Part shown: piece after piece, positions 1 through 9,252 of the stretch
Numbering within the stretch: the stretch's first letter is position 1
Layout: each line of letters begins with the position of its first letter
Assembly: GCF_001305575.3 (NCBI RefSeq)
Contig: NZ_CP012373.2
Span: 3,358,261-3,422,260, forward strand
Direction: 5' to 3'
Source: Beggiatoa leptomitoformis
GTDB lineage: Bacteria > Pseudomonadota > Gammaproteobacteria > Beggiatoales > Beggiatoaceae
Length of the DNA: 64,000 bases
Made by a program: the position numbers and the translations under genes
Notes under the pieces: model-generated
What the model was told of the DNA's origin: nothing
The model's database searches: none
The model's input: only the letters and a program-made list of their open reading frames with translations

Positions 1-620
1 CCGCCACGGGGTTGGTTAAAATCCCAGACAACCATTTGTTCTAATGGAATGCCCATTTTATAGCCCGTGTTTCGTCCCAAATGTTGGTCAGGGAAAAATA
101 GGATTTTTTCTTTTTGTGCAAAAGACCATTCTAATACTTGTCGCGCATTGCTAGAGGTGCAAACAATACCACCGTGTCGACCACAAAACGCTTTTAAATC
201 AGCGGCTGAGTTAATATAAGTTACGGGTGTTATGGCGGTTTCTACATCAACATAACGGGATAATTCCTGCCATGCACGTTCAACGGTTGCCAGATTTGCC
301 ATATCCGCCATAGAACAACCCGCCGCTAAATCGGGCAGAATCGATATTTGTTCAGGACGGGTCATAATATCCGCGACTTCCGCCATAAAATGCACCCCAC
401 AAAATATAATGTAGCGTGCTTTAGACTGTGCTGCTTGTTTAGACAGTTTTAAAGAATCACCTGAAAAATCAGCGTATTTAAATACTTCTTCACGTTGATA
501 GTGATGTCCTAAAATCACCAGTTGTTCGCCGAGTGTTGCTTTTGCCGCCCGAATACGTGCGTCACATTCTGCATCGCTCAGAACAACATAGCGGTCAATT
601 TCAAATGCAGGAGTACCCAT
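1..620 (-). CDS. nadA: Quinolinate synthase NadA (3' part cut by window edge)
   Basis: Quinolinate synthase condenses iminoaspartate with dihydroxyacetone phosphate in de novo NAD synthesis, using a 4Fe-4S cluster. The frame reads from an ATG at 620 on the minus strand and is still open at base 1, giving about 206 N-terminal residues of a protein usually near 350. Family motifs are visible: GHHYQREEV (about residues 38-46), FCGVHFMAEVAD (73-84) and AGCSMADMA (100-108), which holds a likely cluster cysteine (C102). A GAGG Shine-Dalgarno lies just upstream of the ATG. The next gene on this strand upstream is the TamA-like gene, 400 bases away, so nadA probably has its own promoter. Identification is firm; the C-terminal half is not visible. 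Confidence 0.95.
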   Translation of the reverse strand, partial: MGTPAFEIDRYVVLSDAECDARIRAAKATLGEQLVILGHHYQREEVFKYADFSGDSLKLSKQAAQSKARYIIFCGVHFMAEVADIMTRPEQISILPDLAAGCSMADMANLATVERAWQELSRYVDVETAITPVTYINSAADLKAFCGRHGGIVCTSSNARQVLEWSFAQKEKILFFPDQHLGRNTGYKMGIPLEQMVVWDFNQPRG

Positions 621-1019
621 GTTTATCGCCTCATAAAAGTTAGTTGTGTTTTACAACTTACTATCACCTGTTAATCCCTTAAGCGAGTGTTTTGTAAACA
701 GTCCCTTAAGTTTTAACCACACACAACCGATGTTAATTAAACGAGGTGTTTCTAGGTATCCCCACAAAAAATGCGGAAATAAACAGGTGATAGTCTTGTT
801 TTACAACTTACATGGTAGTGGCTATTGGTGTTTTAATCAATGGCGACAAGGCAATTTTTTCAGCAATGTGACAAAAACAATGTCCGCACAAATTTATTTA
901 TGCGAACTTGGTTTTTTGGGTTGTCTGAATCAATATGAATTGTATTTAATACATTAATTTTACTGGTGTTTATTTTTACGCAATTTGCATAATCTTAACA
1001 GTTCTGATTCGGATATGCG
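621..1019. other. Intergenic region upstream of nadA, with paired repeats
   Basis: I see no convincing gene here. A 12-base inverted repeat (ctatcacctgtt at 661-672, its exact complement at 782-793) is associated with a 14-base direct repeat (tgttttacaactta at 647-660 and 797-810). The octamer cccttaag also occurs twice between about 676 and 712. An open frame at 646-957 on the plus strand has no ribosome binding site or recognisable family and is treated as chance. Confidence 0.5.
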
Positions 1020-2993
1020 TTAAAAATCAGGACCAATAACGAGATGAACTTTAATTGAACTATCTTCTTGTGCAATGGGCGTTGCAACATCTAAACGGAC
1101 TAAGCCAACAGGCGAATACCAGCGAATACCTGCGCCCGCGCCTTGTCTGAGTTTTAACTCGTTATATGTGTTAAACGCATTGCCCATGTCATAAAAAACG
1201 GCAACGCTCCAATCTTGCAAAAACTTATATTCATATTCAGCACTGGCAATTAATAAATGCTTGCCTGCAATTGCGGAGTTTTCTTGCAAAATCGATTCAT
1301 AAGCATAACCTCTTACGGTTCTGTCGCCCCCTGTTAAAAACTGTAGTGATTTAGGCAACACACTGCCTGTTATATCGGTATCCAGTAGCTTTACAGTCTT
1401 TGCTTGGGTGTAGGCTATATCGCCACGCAATAACACTCGCCCTTTATTAAACAATGGACGAATAAACATGCCATGTAAATGTGCTTGTGCAAACGATAAG
1501 TTTGAGCCTAAGCCGTCGATTGCGCCTGCTAAATTTAGCCCTACTTGTTGTCCGCGTGTGGTGTAACGACGATTATCGGCTTCTGTATAAGTCCAATGCA
1601 CAGATGGCATAAGCACTTTAAAATTGGCATCTAACACTTCTAACTCGTCCGCGCCTATATCCCCTGTTGCGATTAAATAATCAATTAAATAATAATCTTC
1701 TGGTGTGGTTAGTAAACTTAATAAATTATATTTTTCAGTAAAGTAGGTTAAGCCAATGACTTCTTCTACGGGTAGAAACCAATCGCGTGATTCTTGTTTA
1801 TTCACACTTAAAGAAAACATTTCGCGTCTGGTTGAACCTTTTGCATTAGCATTTACCGAATCGCCAAAACCCAGCCCCAATGCCAAGTTATTCGCGTCTA
1901 TATCTTCACCTTCATAACGGAAATTAAACGTTAAATCCTTTTTTTGTACTTGGCTAAAAGGGATAACATAGCCAATATCACCGATGTATTTATTTCTTTC
2001 TTGAATATAAATGCCATCCATTAATAAACGATGACCGCGTTGATTGACATAACGTCTTTCCCATTCTTCACTCAAACGAATACCAGTATCTGTCCCATAC
2101 CCCAAGCGCGAGCGCAGACGATTGCGGGAATTCATTTCTAACCCAACATCAATAGGTACACCTTGTTTTGCATCGCGTTGATTACGTAACGCATCAACCC
2201 TAACACTCGCAAAATAATCGCTTTCTGCTAATTTCGCGCTCATCTCCAACAATTTGGCATTTGTAAAATACTCGCCCGTTTGAAAAGTAAGAAACTGTTG
2301 CATAAAGGCATCAGAAAAAATATCTTGTTTAAAAACAACATTACCAAAACGATAGCGTGTACCTGTTTCTAGCCATAAATAAACTTCAGCGGTATAGGCT
2401 TTTTCATCTACCCGAATTTCCGTTCTTTGCCATTGTGCGTCAAAATATCCCCGTTCTTCAGTCAAACTAAATAGTGATTTTTTTAATTTTTCATAAAGTT
2501 GATGGTCCAAAATGGCATTACGTACGATTGGCGGTTTTCGCAAAATATCTTGAAACGCATCATCATTTTCGCCATCACCTGTTACTTTAATATCAACTTT
2601 ATCAATTAATAATGGCGCACCCAAAGTAATGGCATACGTAACTTGCCACACAGTTTCCCCTTGGGCGGGTTCTGTCAATGTTGCATCAACAACGACTCGG
2701 TAATAACCAAAAGGTTGTAAGGATTTTTGAATTTCTTCAGGCGCGAGCTTATGTAAACGACGAATGCGATTAGGGTTTAAATTCGGATGTTCCTTTTGTT
2801 GCTCAATACTAAGATAGGCTTTGACATTATTTAACAAAATATCGCTAATGCCCGTAATGGTCACAATAACCTTATGACTAGGCGGCGGTGGGGGAGGGGA
2901 TTCAGTTTCTGCATGGCTAATAGGACTGAGGCAACAGCCTATAAATAATAAGAAAAATAGCCATACACGATAAGAAAAAAAAGAAGAGGTCAT
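1020..2993 (-). CDS. tamA: TamA-like Omp85-family outer-membrane assembly protein
   Basis: The 657-residue product is an outer-membrane beta-barrel protein of the Omp85/TamA family, which helps insert autotransporters and other barrels. It begins with a signal peptide (hydrophobic stretch about residues 10-26, likely cleavage after SHA at 28). About 200 residues of POTRA-like sequence follow (for example TITGISDILLNNVKAYLSI), then a long beta-rich barrel. The segment LTGGDRTVRGYAYESI, about 85 residues from the end, is the conserved barrel-loop RGY motif of the family. The protein ends in F (VHLVIGPDF), as expected for a barrel signal. The usual partner tamB is not adjacent; nadA lies downstream instead. 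Family call is strong; TamA rather than another two- or three-POTRA Omp85 is likely. Confidence 0.88.
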   Translation of the reverse strand: MTSSFFSYRVWLFFLLFIGCCLSPISHAETESPPPPPPSHKVIVTITGISDILLNNVKAYLSIEQQKEHPNLNPNRIRRLHKLAPEEIQKSLQPFGYYRVVVDATLTEPAQGETVWQVTYAITLGAPLLIDKVDIKVTGDGENDDAFQDILRKPPIVRNAILDHQLYEKLKKSLFSLTEERGYFDAQWQRTEIRVDEKAYTAEVYLWLETGTRYRFGNVVFKQDIFSDAFMQQFLTFQTGEYFTNAKLLEMSAKLAESDYFASVRVDALRNQRDAKQGVPIDVGLEMNSRNRLRSRLGYGTDTGIRLSEEWERRYVNQRGHRLLMDGIYIQERNKYIGDIGYVIPFSQVQKKDLTFNFRYEGEDIDANNLALGLGFGDSVNANAKGSTRREMFSLSVNKQESRDWFLPVEEVIGLTYFTEKYNLLSLLTTPEDYYLIDYLIATGDIGADELEVLDANFKVLMPSVHWTYTEADNRRYTTRGQQVGLNLAGAIDGLGSNLSFAQAHLHGMFIRPLFNKGRVLLRGDIAYTQAKTVKLLDTDITGSVLPKSLQFLTGGDRTVRGYAYESILQENSAIAGKHLLIASAEYEYKFLQDWSVAVFYDMGNAFNTYNELKLRQGAGAGIRWYSPVGLVRLDVATPIAQEDSSIKVHLVIGPDF

Positions 2994-3029
2994 AGGACGC
3001 GCTCTATAATCCTGTTTTTATAAGGTGTT

Positions 3030-3058
3030 TTGAGGAAAGAAAGTGATAAAATTATACA
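3030..3058 (+). promoter_or_regulatory. Candidate sigma70-type promoter for the HyfE-like gene
   Basis: TTGAGG at 3030-3035 and TATACA at 3053-3058 are separated by 17 bases. They lie about 36 bases before the ATG at 3094, in the short divergent gap between the TamA-like gene and the HyfE-like gene. This is by eye only. Confidence 0.45.
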
Positions 3059-3093
3059 TTCTTTCTGCCTGTTTCAACCGACGGTGATGAATT

Positions 3094-3771
3094 ATGGATT
3101 TAACCGCACTCTCACATTATGAACAAGCTATTCTTGTTCTTTCCTCGCTGGTGCTATATACCTCGTTTGCCTTATTAGGACAAACACGTATTCTCAACTT
3201 AATCACCATTTTTGCGTGGCAAGGCGCGTTATTATCAGCAACGGCGATGATGGTAGCGATTGTATCAGGGCAACATCACTTATACATTTCTGCGGTGTTA
3301 ACCCTTGTGCTAAAAGTTTTGTTTATCCCTTGGTTATTACGGTATCACAGCTTAAAACTGAATTTGCATTATGAAGCTGAAAAACTCGCTTATCCGTCTT
3401 TGATTTTATTAGGCGGCGTTGCGCTTGTTATTTTTAGTTACTACGTAGTGTTACCCATAGAACAGCTTGCTGCTAAAGTCACCCGCAATACTATCGCGGT
3501 TAGCCTTGCTGTTGTCTTATTATCCATGCTCTTAATTATTTCGCGCCGTCAAGTAGTGAGCCAAGTTGTCGGTTTTATGGCCATAGAAAACGGGTTGTTT
3601 TTCACGGCATTAGTCGCAACCTATGGAATGCCGATGGTGGTTGAACTAGGGGTTGCTTTTGACGTATTAATTGCAGCCGTTCTATTTGGTGTGTTCTTTT
3701 TTCATATTCGTAGCAGTATTGATTCATTAGATGTGGACAGAATGAATCGTTTATCAGAAGTTGATGAATAG
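3094..3771 (+). CDS. hyfE: Hydrogenase-4 component E-like membrane protein (NuoK/HyfE family)
   Basis: The 225-residue hydrophobic protein has about six to seven membrane segments. It resembles the HyfE subunit of hydrogenase-4/formate hydrogenlyase complexes, related to NuoK of complex I. The conserved region VVGFMAIENGLFFTALVA (about residues 157-174) carries the membrane-embedded glutamate expected in this family. Such subunits normally sit beside hyfB, hyfC, hyfF and hyfG. Here the gene stands alone, with recB downstream, and the only other Hyf-type subunit in the window (HyfB-like) is 43 kb away at 46723. It probably belongs to a proton-translocating membrane module; no hydrogenase catalytic subunit is seen. 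Confidence 0.85.
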   Translation: MDLTALSHYEQAILVLSSLVLYTSFALLGQTRILNLITIFAWQGALLSATAMMVAIVSGQHHLYISAVLTLVLKVLFIPWLLRYHSLKLNLHYEAEKLAYPSLILLGGVALVIFSYYVVLPIEQLAAKVTRNTIAVSLAVVLLSMLLIISRRQVVSQVVGFMAIENGLFFTALVATYGMPMVVELGVAFDVLIAAVLFGVFFFHIRSSIDSLDVDRMNRLSEVDE

Positions 3772-3821
3772 ATAAACAATAGATAACACTGCTTAAAGTC
3801 GTGGTATCTATATGACTAATT

Positions 3822-3901
3822 GTCTAAATCAGAACTATCAGAATTTTCAGAACTTAAAGACGAAAAAATAAAGGCTTTTGTGTCTGAAAATCCTGATTTA
3901 A
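3822..3901. repeat. Intergenic hairpin repeat, 'aatcagaatttt' family (copy 1)
   Basis: A stretch beginning with taaatcagaactatcagaa and ending with ctgaaaatcctgattta forms an imperfect long hairpin. Similar pairs of ends (gaatcagaattt ... aaattctgattc) recur at 34259, 50823 and 52330, always between genes. They resemble a REP- or MITE-like family. No coding potential. Confidence 0.5.
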
Positions 3902-3953
3902 CCCGTTTTTAAGACAAATAACCCTAATTTCATTACTAAGTTAAAAACTCAAT

Positions 3954-6900
3954 ATGTCCCAAGCCTATACAAAACTAGACCCGCTAACTGTGCCACTGGT
4001 CGCGACGAATTTAATAGAAGCCAGTGCAGGCACAGGCAAAACGCACACGATTACTATTTTATTTCTACGCTTATTACTAGAAAAAAAACTCACTATTAAT
4101 CAAATTCTTGTCGTTACTTTTACAGAAGCCGCTACTAAAGAGTTGCGTGACCGCATTCGTAAACGCATCCGCAATACGTTAACACTATTTCAAAAAAAGC
4201 AGGCAGGCGAACCAATAGACAGCGAAGAAACTATTGATAGTTTATTGAATACCTGTCAGCCACATTTAACCGAAGCCATAGAACGACTACGCCACGCGCT
4301 GCGTGGTTTTGATGAAGCGGCGATTTTTACAATACATAGTTTTTGTCGACAAACATTGCGCGATAATGCCTTTGAAAGCGGAATGTTATTTGACACAGAA
4401 TTATTAACTGACCAGCGTTTATTGATTCAAGAAATTGTTGAAGACTTCTGGCGGCAACATTTTTACACAGCTAACCATTTATTTATTAGCTACTTACAAA
4501 AAGAAAAGTATAAAGAACCGCGTGATTTATTAAACACCATCGGACACGGACGATATATTGGACAAACCCATTTACATATCACGCCAGAACTTTCCCCAGA
4601 CATAGATTTGCACAAAATCGAAGCGACATATTTAAAAGCCTTTAATGCGGCTAAAAAAAGTTGGGAAAAATATCAGGTAGATATTCAAACCCTGTTGGTA
4701 AAGAGCGAAGGGCTTAATGGTACTCAATATAAGACAATATCTATTCCTAACTGGTGCGAACAACTTTCCGTATTTTTTAGTTACAGCAAACCCGCATTAG
4801 AATTTCCTGAGAAATTTACCAAATTCACCAATACGGAATTAAAAAAAGGCACAAAGAAGAATGGTGTTACGCCGCAACACGAATTTTTCGACAAAGCGGA
4901 CAACTTACAAACGGCTTACGAAGCGATTCGGCAACAGTATAAAAATTACCTACTCACGCTAAAAACAAAATTATTCACTGTCGTAGAAGACAAACTCGGC
5001 AAGAAAAAACGCTTAAAAAATGTTCAATCTTTTGACGATTTACTCACCAATCTAGCCAACGCCTTAGACAGTGAAACGGGCAACACGTTAGCAAATCGTA
5101 TTCGCCACCAATTTCCCGCCGCATTAATCGACGAATTTCAAGATACCGACCCGACACAATATAGTATTTTTAGCAGTATTTATAATAAATTAGATAATAT
5201 TTTATTTCTAATTGGAGACCCAAAACAAGCCATTTATGGTTTTCGGGGTGCAGATATTTTTGCGTATATTAAGGCGGCTCAACAGGTTAAAAATCGTTAT
5301 ACCCTACAAGTAAATTGGCGTTCTACCGCTTCTCTAGTCACAGCAATCAATGCCTTATTCACTCAAACACCAAACCCTTTTATTTTTGACCAAATTGGGT
5401 TTACTGCGGTAGATGCCTCACCAAAGCTAGCCGATAAACCGTTGTTAATTGACAATGAACCCGCTGTTCCCCTGCATATTTGGCTTGCGCGCCCCGAACC
5501 ACAACCTGAAGAAGCTGTCAAAACCGCTAGTAAATCGCCGAAAAGTAAGCAAGAAAATGACGATAACGAGGCTAAAAAAGCTAAATCTATTCCTAAAGAA
5601 TGGGCAAATACGCATATTCCTAAAGCGGTTGGCGCGGAAATCGTACAATTATTAAGCAAAGCCCAACGTGGCGAGGCAACGATTGCAAGTCGTCCAATAC
5701 AAGCGGGAGACATCGCAATTTTAGTGCGCACGAATCATCAAGCCCAACAAATGCAAAAACAGTTAAGTCAATTAGGCTTGCAAAGTGTCTTGTACAGTCA
5801 GGAAAGTATTTTTAAAGCCCAAGAAGCCATAGAAATAGAACGTATTTTATTGGCAATCACTGAGCCTAATCGTGAAGATTTGATTAAAGCCGCTTTAACC
5901 ACTGATTTATTTGGTTTATCAGGGGATAGCCTTTATATATTGCTCAACACAGAGCGCGACTGGCAAAAACGCTTAAAAAGTTTTTTTTCCTATCATTTAC
6001 AGTGGCAAACACAAGGATTTATCCAAATGTTTCGCCAGTTACTGATAGCTGAAAATATCCCGCAACGTTTACTCGCTTATCCTGACGGAGAACGCCGTTT
6101 AACCAATGTGTTACATCTGGCTGAAGTGTTGCAAAAAGCCGTGATGCAGGAAAAGTTAGGGTTAACAGGATTATGTAATTGGTTGACAAAACAGAGAGAG
6201 CAGGCGGAAGAGGGCGAAATTAACAATGAACAACAATTGCGTTTAGAAAGTGATGAACGCTTGATAAAAATTGTTACCATTCATAAAAGTAAGGGGCTTG
6301 AATATCCTATTGTTTTTTGTCCTTATGCGTGGGAAGGAATATTACGTAATGAAAAAGCCGCGCAATTTTTATTTCATGACCCCGCAACGCTAACCCAACG
6401 AATTTTAGATTTAGGCTCAACCGAGCAAGAAAAAAACCGCGAATATGCCAGCCGTGAGGAACTCGCGGAAAATTTACGCTTGTTTTATGTTGCTGTAACA
6501 CGCGCTGCGTATCGTTGTTACCTCGTTTGGGGTGCAATTAATGACGCAGACACCGCACCACTCGCCCATTTACTGTATCGTGATTTAACCCAAGTTGATA
6601 AGGAAAAAGATAAAAATTGGTTATTTGCATTGACACATGAGGCATTATTGTCGCCACTGGCGCAATTGGCAGAAAAAGCACCCGCGTATATTCAAGTTTC
6701 TGAGATGAAATTAGATATTGTTAAACCGTACCAACGGGCGATTGATGTGGAATTGGTTTTACAAGCGCGACAATTTCATGGGCAATGTGATGATGGTTGG
6801 CGAGTTTCTAGCTATTCAGGTTTATTAAAAACCAAAGGTGATACAGAACGTCCTGATTATGATGACGCGATTAATGATAAAACGCTGGAGATTAAAACGC

Positions 6901-7652
6901 CGAGTCGAGAATTAGCGGGTGTCTTTACTTTTCCTAAAGGGGCGAAAGCAGGGCGGTTTTTACACCATTTATTAGAAAATACCGATTTTACTGAAATTAA
7001 TCTTGAAGAAATTCAGCGGTTATTAATTCTTTATGGTTTTTCTGCGGAAAAATATACCGTACTCGTTCAACAATGGCTATTAGCGATTTTGCACACACCT
7101 TTAGAAGTCAATCAGCCCGATTTCATCTTAGCAAATATCAGCCGTGAACAACGCTTGAATGAGCTAGAATTTTACTACCCTGTACACCATTTAACGGTTG
7201 AAGGATTGCGTCAACTGTTTACAGAACATGGACAAACCTTTCCCGCTGTTTTTTTAGAATCTGTGGAAAACCTAACATTTACCCCGCAACAGGGTTTTAT
7301 GAAAGGTTCTATTGACATGATTTTTCAAACGGCAGGGCGGTTTTATCTAGTTGATTATAAATCTAACTTACTCGGGGTTAAAACGGACGCATATCATCAC
7401 AGTAAACTACCCGCCGCGATGGAGGGCGAAGCGTATTATTTACAATATATTCTCTACTTAGTTGCACTACACCGTTATTTGCAAAACCGTTTACCTGATT
7501 ACCATTATGAAACACATATTGGTGGGGTTTATTATTTATTTTTACGCGGTATGAACCCCAATACAGGGGCTAATTATGGCGTTTTTCGTGATAAACCTAG
7601 CGTCGCTTTTATCGAACAACTTTCCCAATACTGTTGGCAGGGAAATGGATAA
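3954..7652 (+). CDS. recB: Exodeoxyribonuclease V beta subunit RecB
   Basis: RecB is the helicase-nuclease subunit of RecBCD, which processes double-strand breaks and degrades foreign linear DNA. The 1232-residue protein has Walker A ASAGTGKT at residues 23-30, motif Ia VTFTEAATKELRDRI, Walker B region ALIDEFQDTDPTQY (about 390), GDPKQAIYGFRGADIF (about 422) and TIHKSKGLEYPIVFCP. The C-terminal PD-(D/E)XK nuclease shows GSIDMIF and VDYKSN (about residues 1117-1136). Length matches the family. recC and recD are not next to it: hyfE is upstream and metK downstream. No obvious Shine-Dalgarno precedes the ATG. Residues about 520-545 are a Lys/Ser-rich low-complexity insertion. Confidence 0.95.
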   Translation: MSQAYTKLDPLTVPLVATNLIEASAGTGKTHTITILFLRLLLEKKLTINQILVVTFTEAATKELRDRIRKRIRNTLTLFQKKQAGEPIDSEETIDSLLNTCQPHLTEAIERLRHALRGFDEAAIFTIHSFCRQTLRDNAFESGMLFDTELLTDQRLLIQEIVEDFWRQHFYTANHLFISYLQKEKYKEPRDLLNTIGHGRYIGQTHLHITPELSPDIDLHKIEATYLKAFNAAKKSWEKYQVDIQTLLVKSEGLNGTQYKTISIPNWCEQLSVFFSYSKPALEFPEKFTKFTNTELKKGTKKNGVTPQHEFFDKADNLQTAYEAIRQQYKNYLLTLKTKLFTVVEDKLGKKKRLKNVQSFDDLLTNLANALDSETGNTLANRIRHQFPAALIDEFQDTDPTQYSIFSSIYNKLDNILFLIGDPKQAIYGFRGADIFAYIKAAQQVKNRYTLQVNWRSTASLVTAINALFTQTPNPFIFDQIGFTAVDASPKLADKPLLIDNEPAVPLHIWLARPEPQPEEAVKTASKSPKSKQENDDNEAKKAKSIPKEWANTHIPKAVGAEIVQLLSKAQRGEATIASRPIQAGDIAILVRTNHQAQQMQKQLSQLGLQSVLYSQESIFKAQEAIEIERILLAITEPNREDLIKAALTTDLFGLSGDSLYILLNTERDWQKRLKSFFSYHLQWQTQGFIQMFRQLLIAENIPQRLLAYPDGERRLTNVLHLAEVLQKAVMQEKLGLTGLCNWLTKQREQAEEGEINNEQQLRLESDERLIKIVTIHKSKGLEYPIVFCPYAWEGILRNEKAAQFLFHDPATLTQRILDLGSTEQEKNREYASREELAENLRLFYVAVTRAAYRCYLVWGAINDADTAPLAHLLYRDLTQVDKEKDKNWLFALTHEALLSPLAQLAEKAPAYIQVSEMKLDIVKPYQRAIDVELVLQARQFHGQCDDGWRVSSYSGLLKTKGDTERPDYDDAINDKTLEIKTPSRELAGVFTFPKGAKAGRFLHHLLENTDFTEINLEEIQRLLILYGFSAEKYTVLVQQWLLAILHTPLEVNQPDFILANISREQRLNELEFYYPVHHLTVEGLRQLFTEHGQTFPAVFLESVENLTFTPQQGFMKGSIDMIFQTAGRFYLVDYKSNLLGVKTDAYHHSKLPAAMEGEAYYLQYILYLVALHRYLQNRLPDYHYETHIGGVYYLFLRGMNPNTGANYGVFRDKPSVAFIEQLSQYCWQGNG

Positions 7653-7828
7653 ACGGATAATAATGTTTCATCATTATTCCACACGCCATGTGGCATAATG
7701 ACAGCCTATATTTGATAATAATAGGGCTATGTCTAAGAGATAATAGGTATTTATCTAACAAATTGAAATAAAATAGCTATCTTCTAATAACTGAAAATGT
7801 AGATTGCTGTATTTTCTGATTTATCAGG

Positions 7829-7834
7829 TATAAT
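7829..7834 (+). promoter_or_regulatory. Candidate -10 box for metK
   Basis: A perfect TATAAT lies 48 bases before the metK ATG, with a weak TTGCTG upstream at 7804-7809 (19-base spacing). It implies a short leader containing only the ribosome binding site, too short for a SAM riboswitch downstream of this start. Confidence 0.4.
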
Positions 7835-7882
7835 AACAACCCTCTCAACTTTAATTCACTAGCCAATTTAAAGAGATACAAT

Positions 7883-9046
7883 ATGTCTGAAGCTGTGCTT
7901 TTCACCTCTGAGTCTGTTTCCGAAGGACATCCCGATAAAATTGCCGACCAAATTTCTGATGCCGTGTTAGACGCACTGTTGGCACAAGATACAAAGGCAC
8001 GGGTTGCTTGTGAAACACTCGTTAAAACAGGGATGGTCGTAGTTGCAGGCGAAATTACCACCAATACATGGGTTGATGTTGAAGCAATTGTCCGCCAAAC
8101 CATTAAAGAAGTGGGCTATAACAGCTCCGAAATGGGGTTTGATTGGGAATCTTGTGCGGTATTGTCCGCGATTGGCAAACAATCTGTAGATATTGCCGTT
8201 GGTGTTAATGAAACCGAAAACCATGAACAAGGTGCGGGTGACCAAGGTTTAATGTTTGGTTATGCTAGCAATGAAACCGATGTATTAATGCCCGCGCCCA
8301 TCACTTACGCGCACCGTTTAGTCAAACGTCAATCAGAATTACGCAAAAATGGCACATTGCCATGGTTACGCCCCGACGCAAAAAGCCAAGTCACTTTCCG
8401 TTATGTTGATGGTAAACCCGTTGGTATTGATGCAGTTGTGCTTTCCACCCAACACAGTCCTGATATTAGCAATAAATCTTTACAAGAAGCCATCATGGAT
8501 GACGTGATTAAACACGTCTTACCCGCCGAATGGTTAGATAAAAATACCCGTTATTACATCAATCCAACAGGTCGTTTTGTTATCGGCGGCCCAATGGGTG
8601 ATTGCGGTTTAACAGGACGGAAAATCATTGTTGATACCTACGGCGGTATGGCAAGACATGGTGGCGGTGCATTTTCTGGTAAAGACCCCTCCAAAGTTGA
8701 CCGCTCTGCTGCGTATGCCTGCCGTTATGTCGCTAAAAACATCGTAGCAGCGGGTTTAGCCCAACGTTGTGAAGTGCAAGTCTCCTACGCCATTGGTGTT
8801 GCTGAACCAACATCCGTATTGGTAGAAACTTTTGGAACAGGCGTTATTGATAACACCAAGTTAATCCGTTTAATCCGTGAGCATTTTGACTTACGTCCAC
8901 GCGGTTTAATTGCAATGTTAAATCTGCTCCGTCCTATTTATGGCAAAACGGCAAGTTATGGGCATTTTGGACGTGAAGATGCTGACTTTACATGGGAACA
9001 AACTGATAAAGCAGAAATTTTACGCGAAGACGCTGGCATTAACTAA
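7883..9046 (+). CDS. metK: S-adenosylmethionine synthase
   Basis: MetK makes S-adenosylmethionine from methionine and ATP. The 387-residue product has the family's usual length and signature motifs: [17 protein letters not shown] near the N terminus, [12 protein letters not shown] (ATP-binding GAGDQG) around residues 117-128, and [19 protein letters not shown] around 260-278. The Shine-Dalgarno AAAGAGA precedes the ATG. ahcY follows 206 bases later on the same strand, so the two activated-methyl-cycle genes are neighbours but probably separately transcribed, given the hairpin between them. Confidence 0.98.
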   Translation: MSEAVLFTSESVSEGHPDKIADQISDAVLDALLAQDTKARVACETLVKTGMVVVAGEITTNTWVDVEAIVRQTIKEVGYNSSEMGFDWESCAVLSAIGKQSVDIAVGVNETENHEQGAGDQGLMFGYASNETDVLMPAPITYAHRLVKRQSELRKNGTLPWLRPDAKSQVTFRYVDGKPVGIDAVVLSTQHSPDISNKSLQEAIMDDVIKHVLPAEWLDKNTRYYINPTGRFVIGGPMGDCGLTGRKIIVDTYGGMARHGGGAFSGKDPSKVDRSAAYACRYVAKNIVAAGLAQRCEVQVSYAIGVAEPTSVLVETFGTGVIDNTKLIRLIREHFDLRPRGLIAMLNLLRPIYGKTASYGHFGREDADFTWEQTDKAEILREDAGIN

Positions 9047-9095
9047 CCCAACGTAACCCCGACTGTTTGCTGGTTTGATAGTGTTAAACGCGCAA

Positions 9096-9132
9096 AGATT
9101 CAGGTACTTTTTATTAAAAATTACCTGAATCT
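9096..9132 (+). other. Perfect 11-bp hairpin between metK and ahcY
   Basis: Arms agattcaggta (9096-9106) and tacctgaatct (9122-9132) are exact complements around an AT-rich 15-base loop. No T-run follows the 3' arm, so it is not a standard intrinsic terminator. It could be an mRNA-stabilising structure after metK, or part of an ahcY leader. It does not resemble the SAH riboswitch consensus that I know. Confidence 0.5.
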
Positions 9133-9252
9133 GTCTGAAAACTTGCTACATCCTTGTTTCATACAATATTTGCATTTATTTTTAGCACTACCGCCGATTT
9201 ATGTAATAGATGCGGATTTATCCCGTGTCGCTAATTTTCACAGGAATACAAA

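Noticed and set aside
646-957. Open frame of 103 codons upstream of nadA
   Set aside because: No ribosome binding site, signal or family, and it spans the repeat pair; best seen as chance.
5363-5731. Antisense frames within recB
   Set aside because: Overlap a conserved helicase gene, with no initiation signal or family match; shadow frames.
7653-7828. SAM riboswitch before metK
   Set aside because: The best -10 box lies only 48 bases before the ATG and no recognisable SAM aptamer pattern was seen.
9047-9252. SAH riboswitch before ahcY
   Set aside because: The region has a strong hairpin but not the conserved core that I know for this class.
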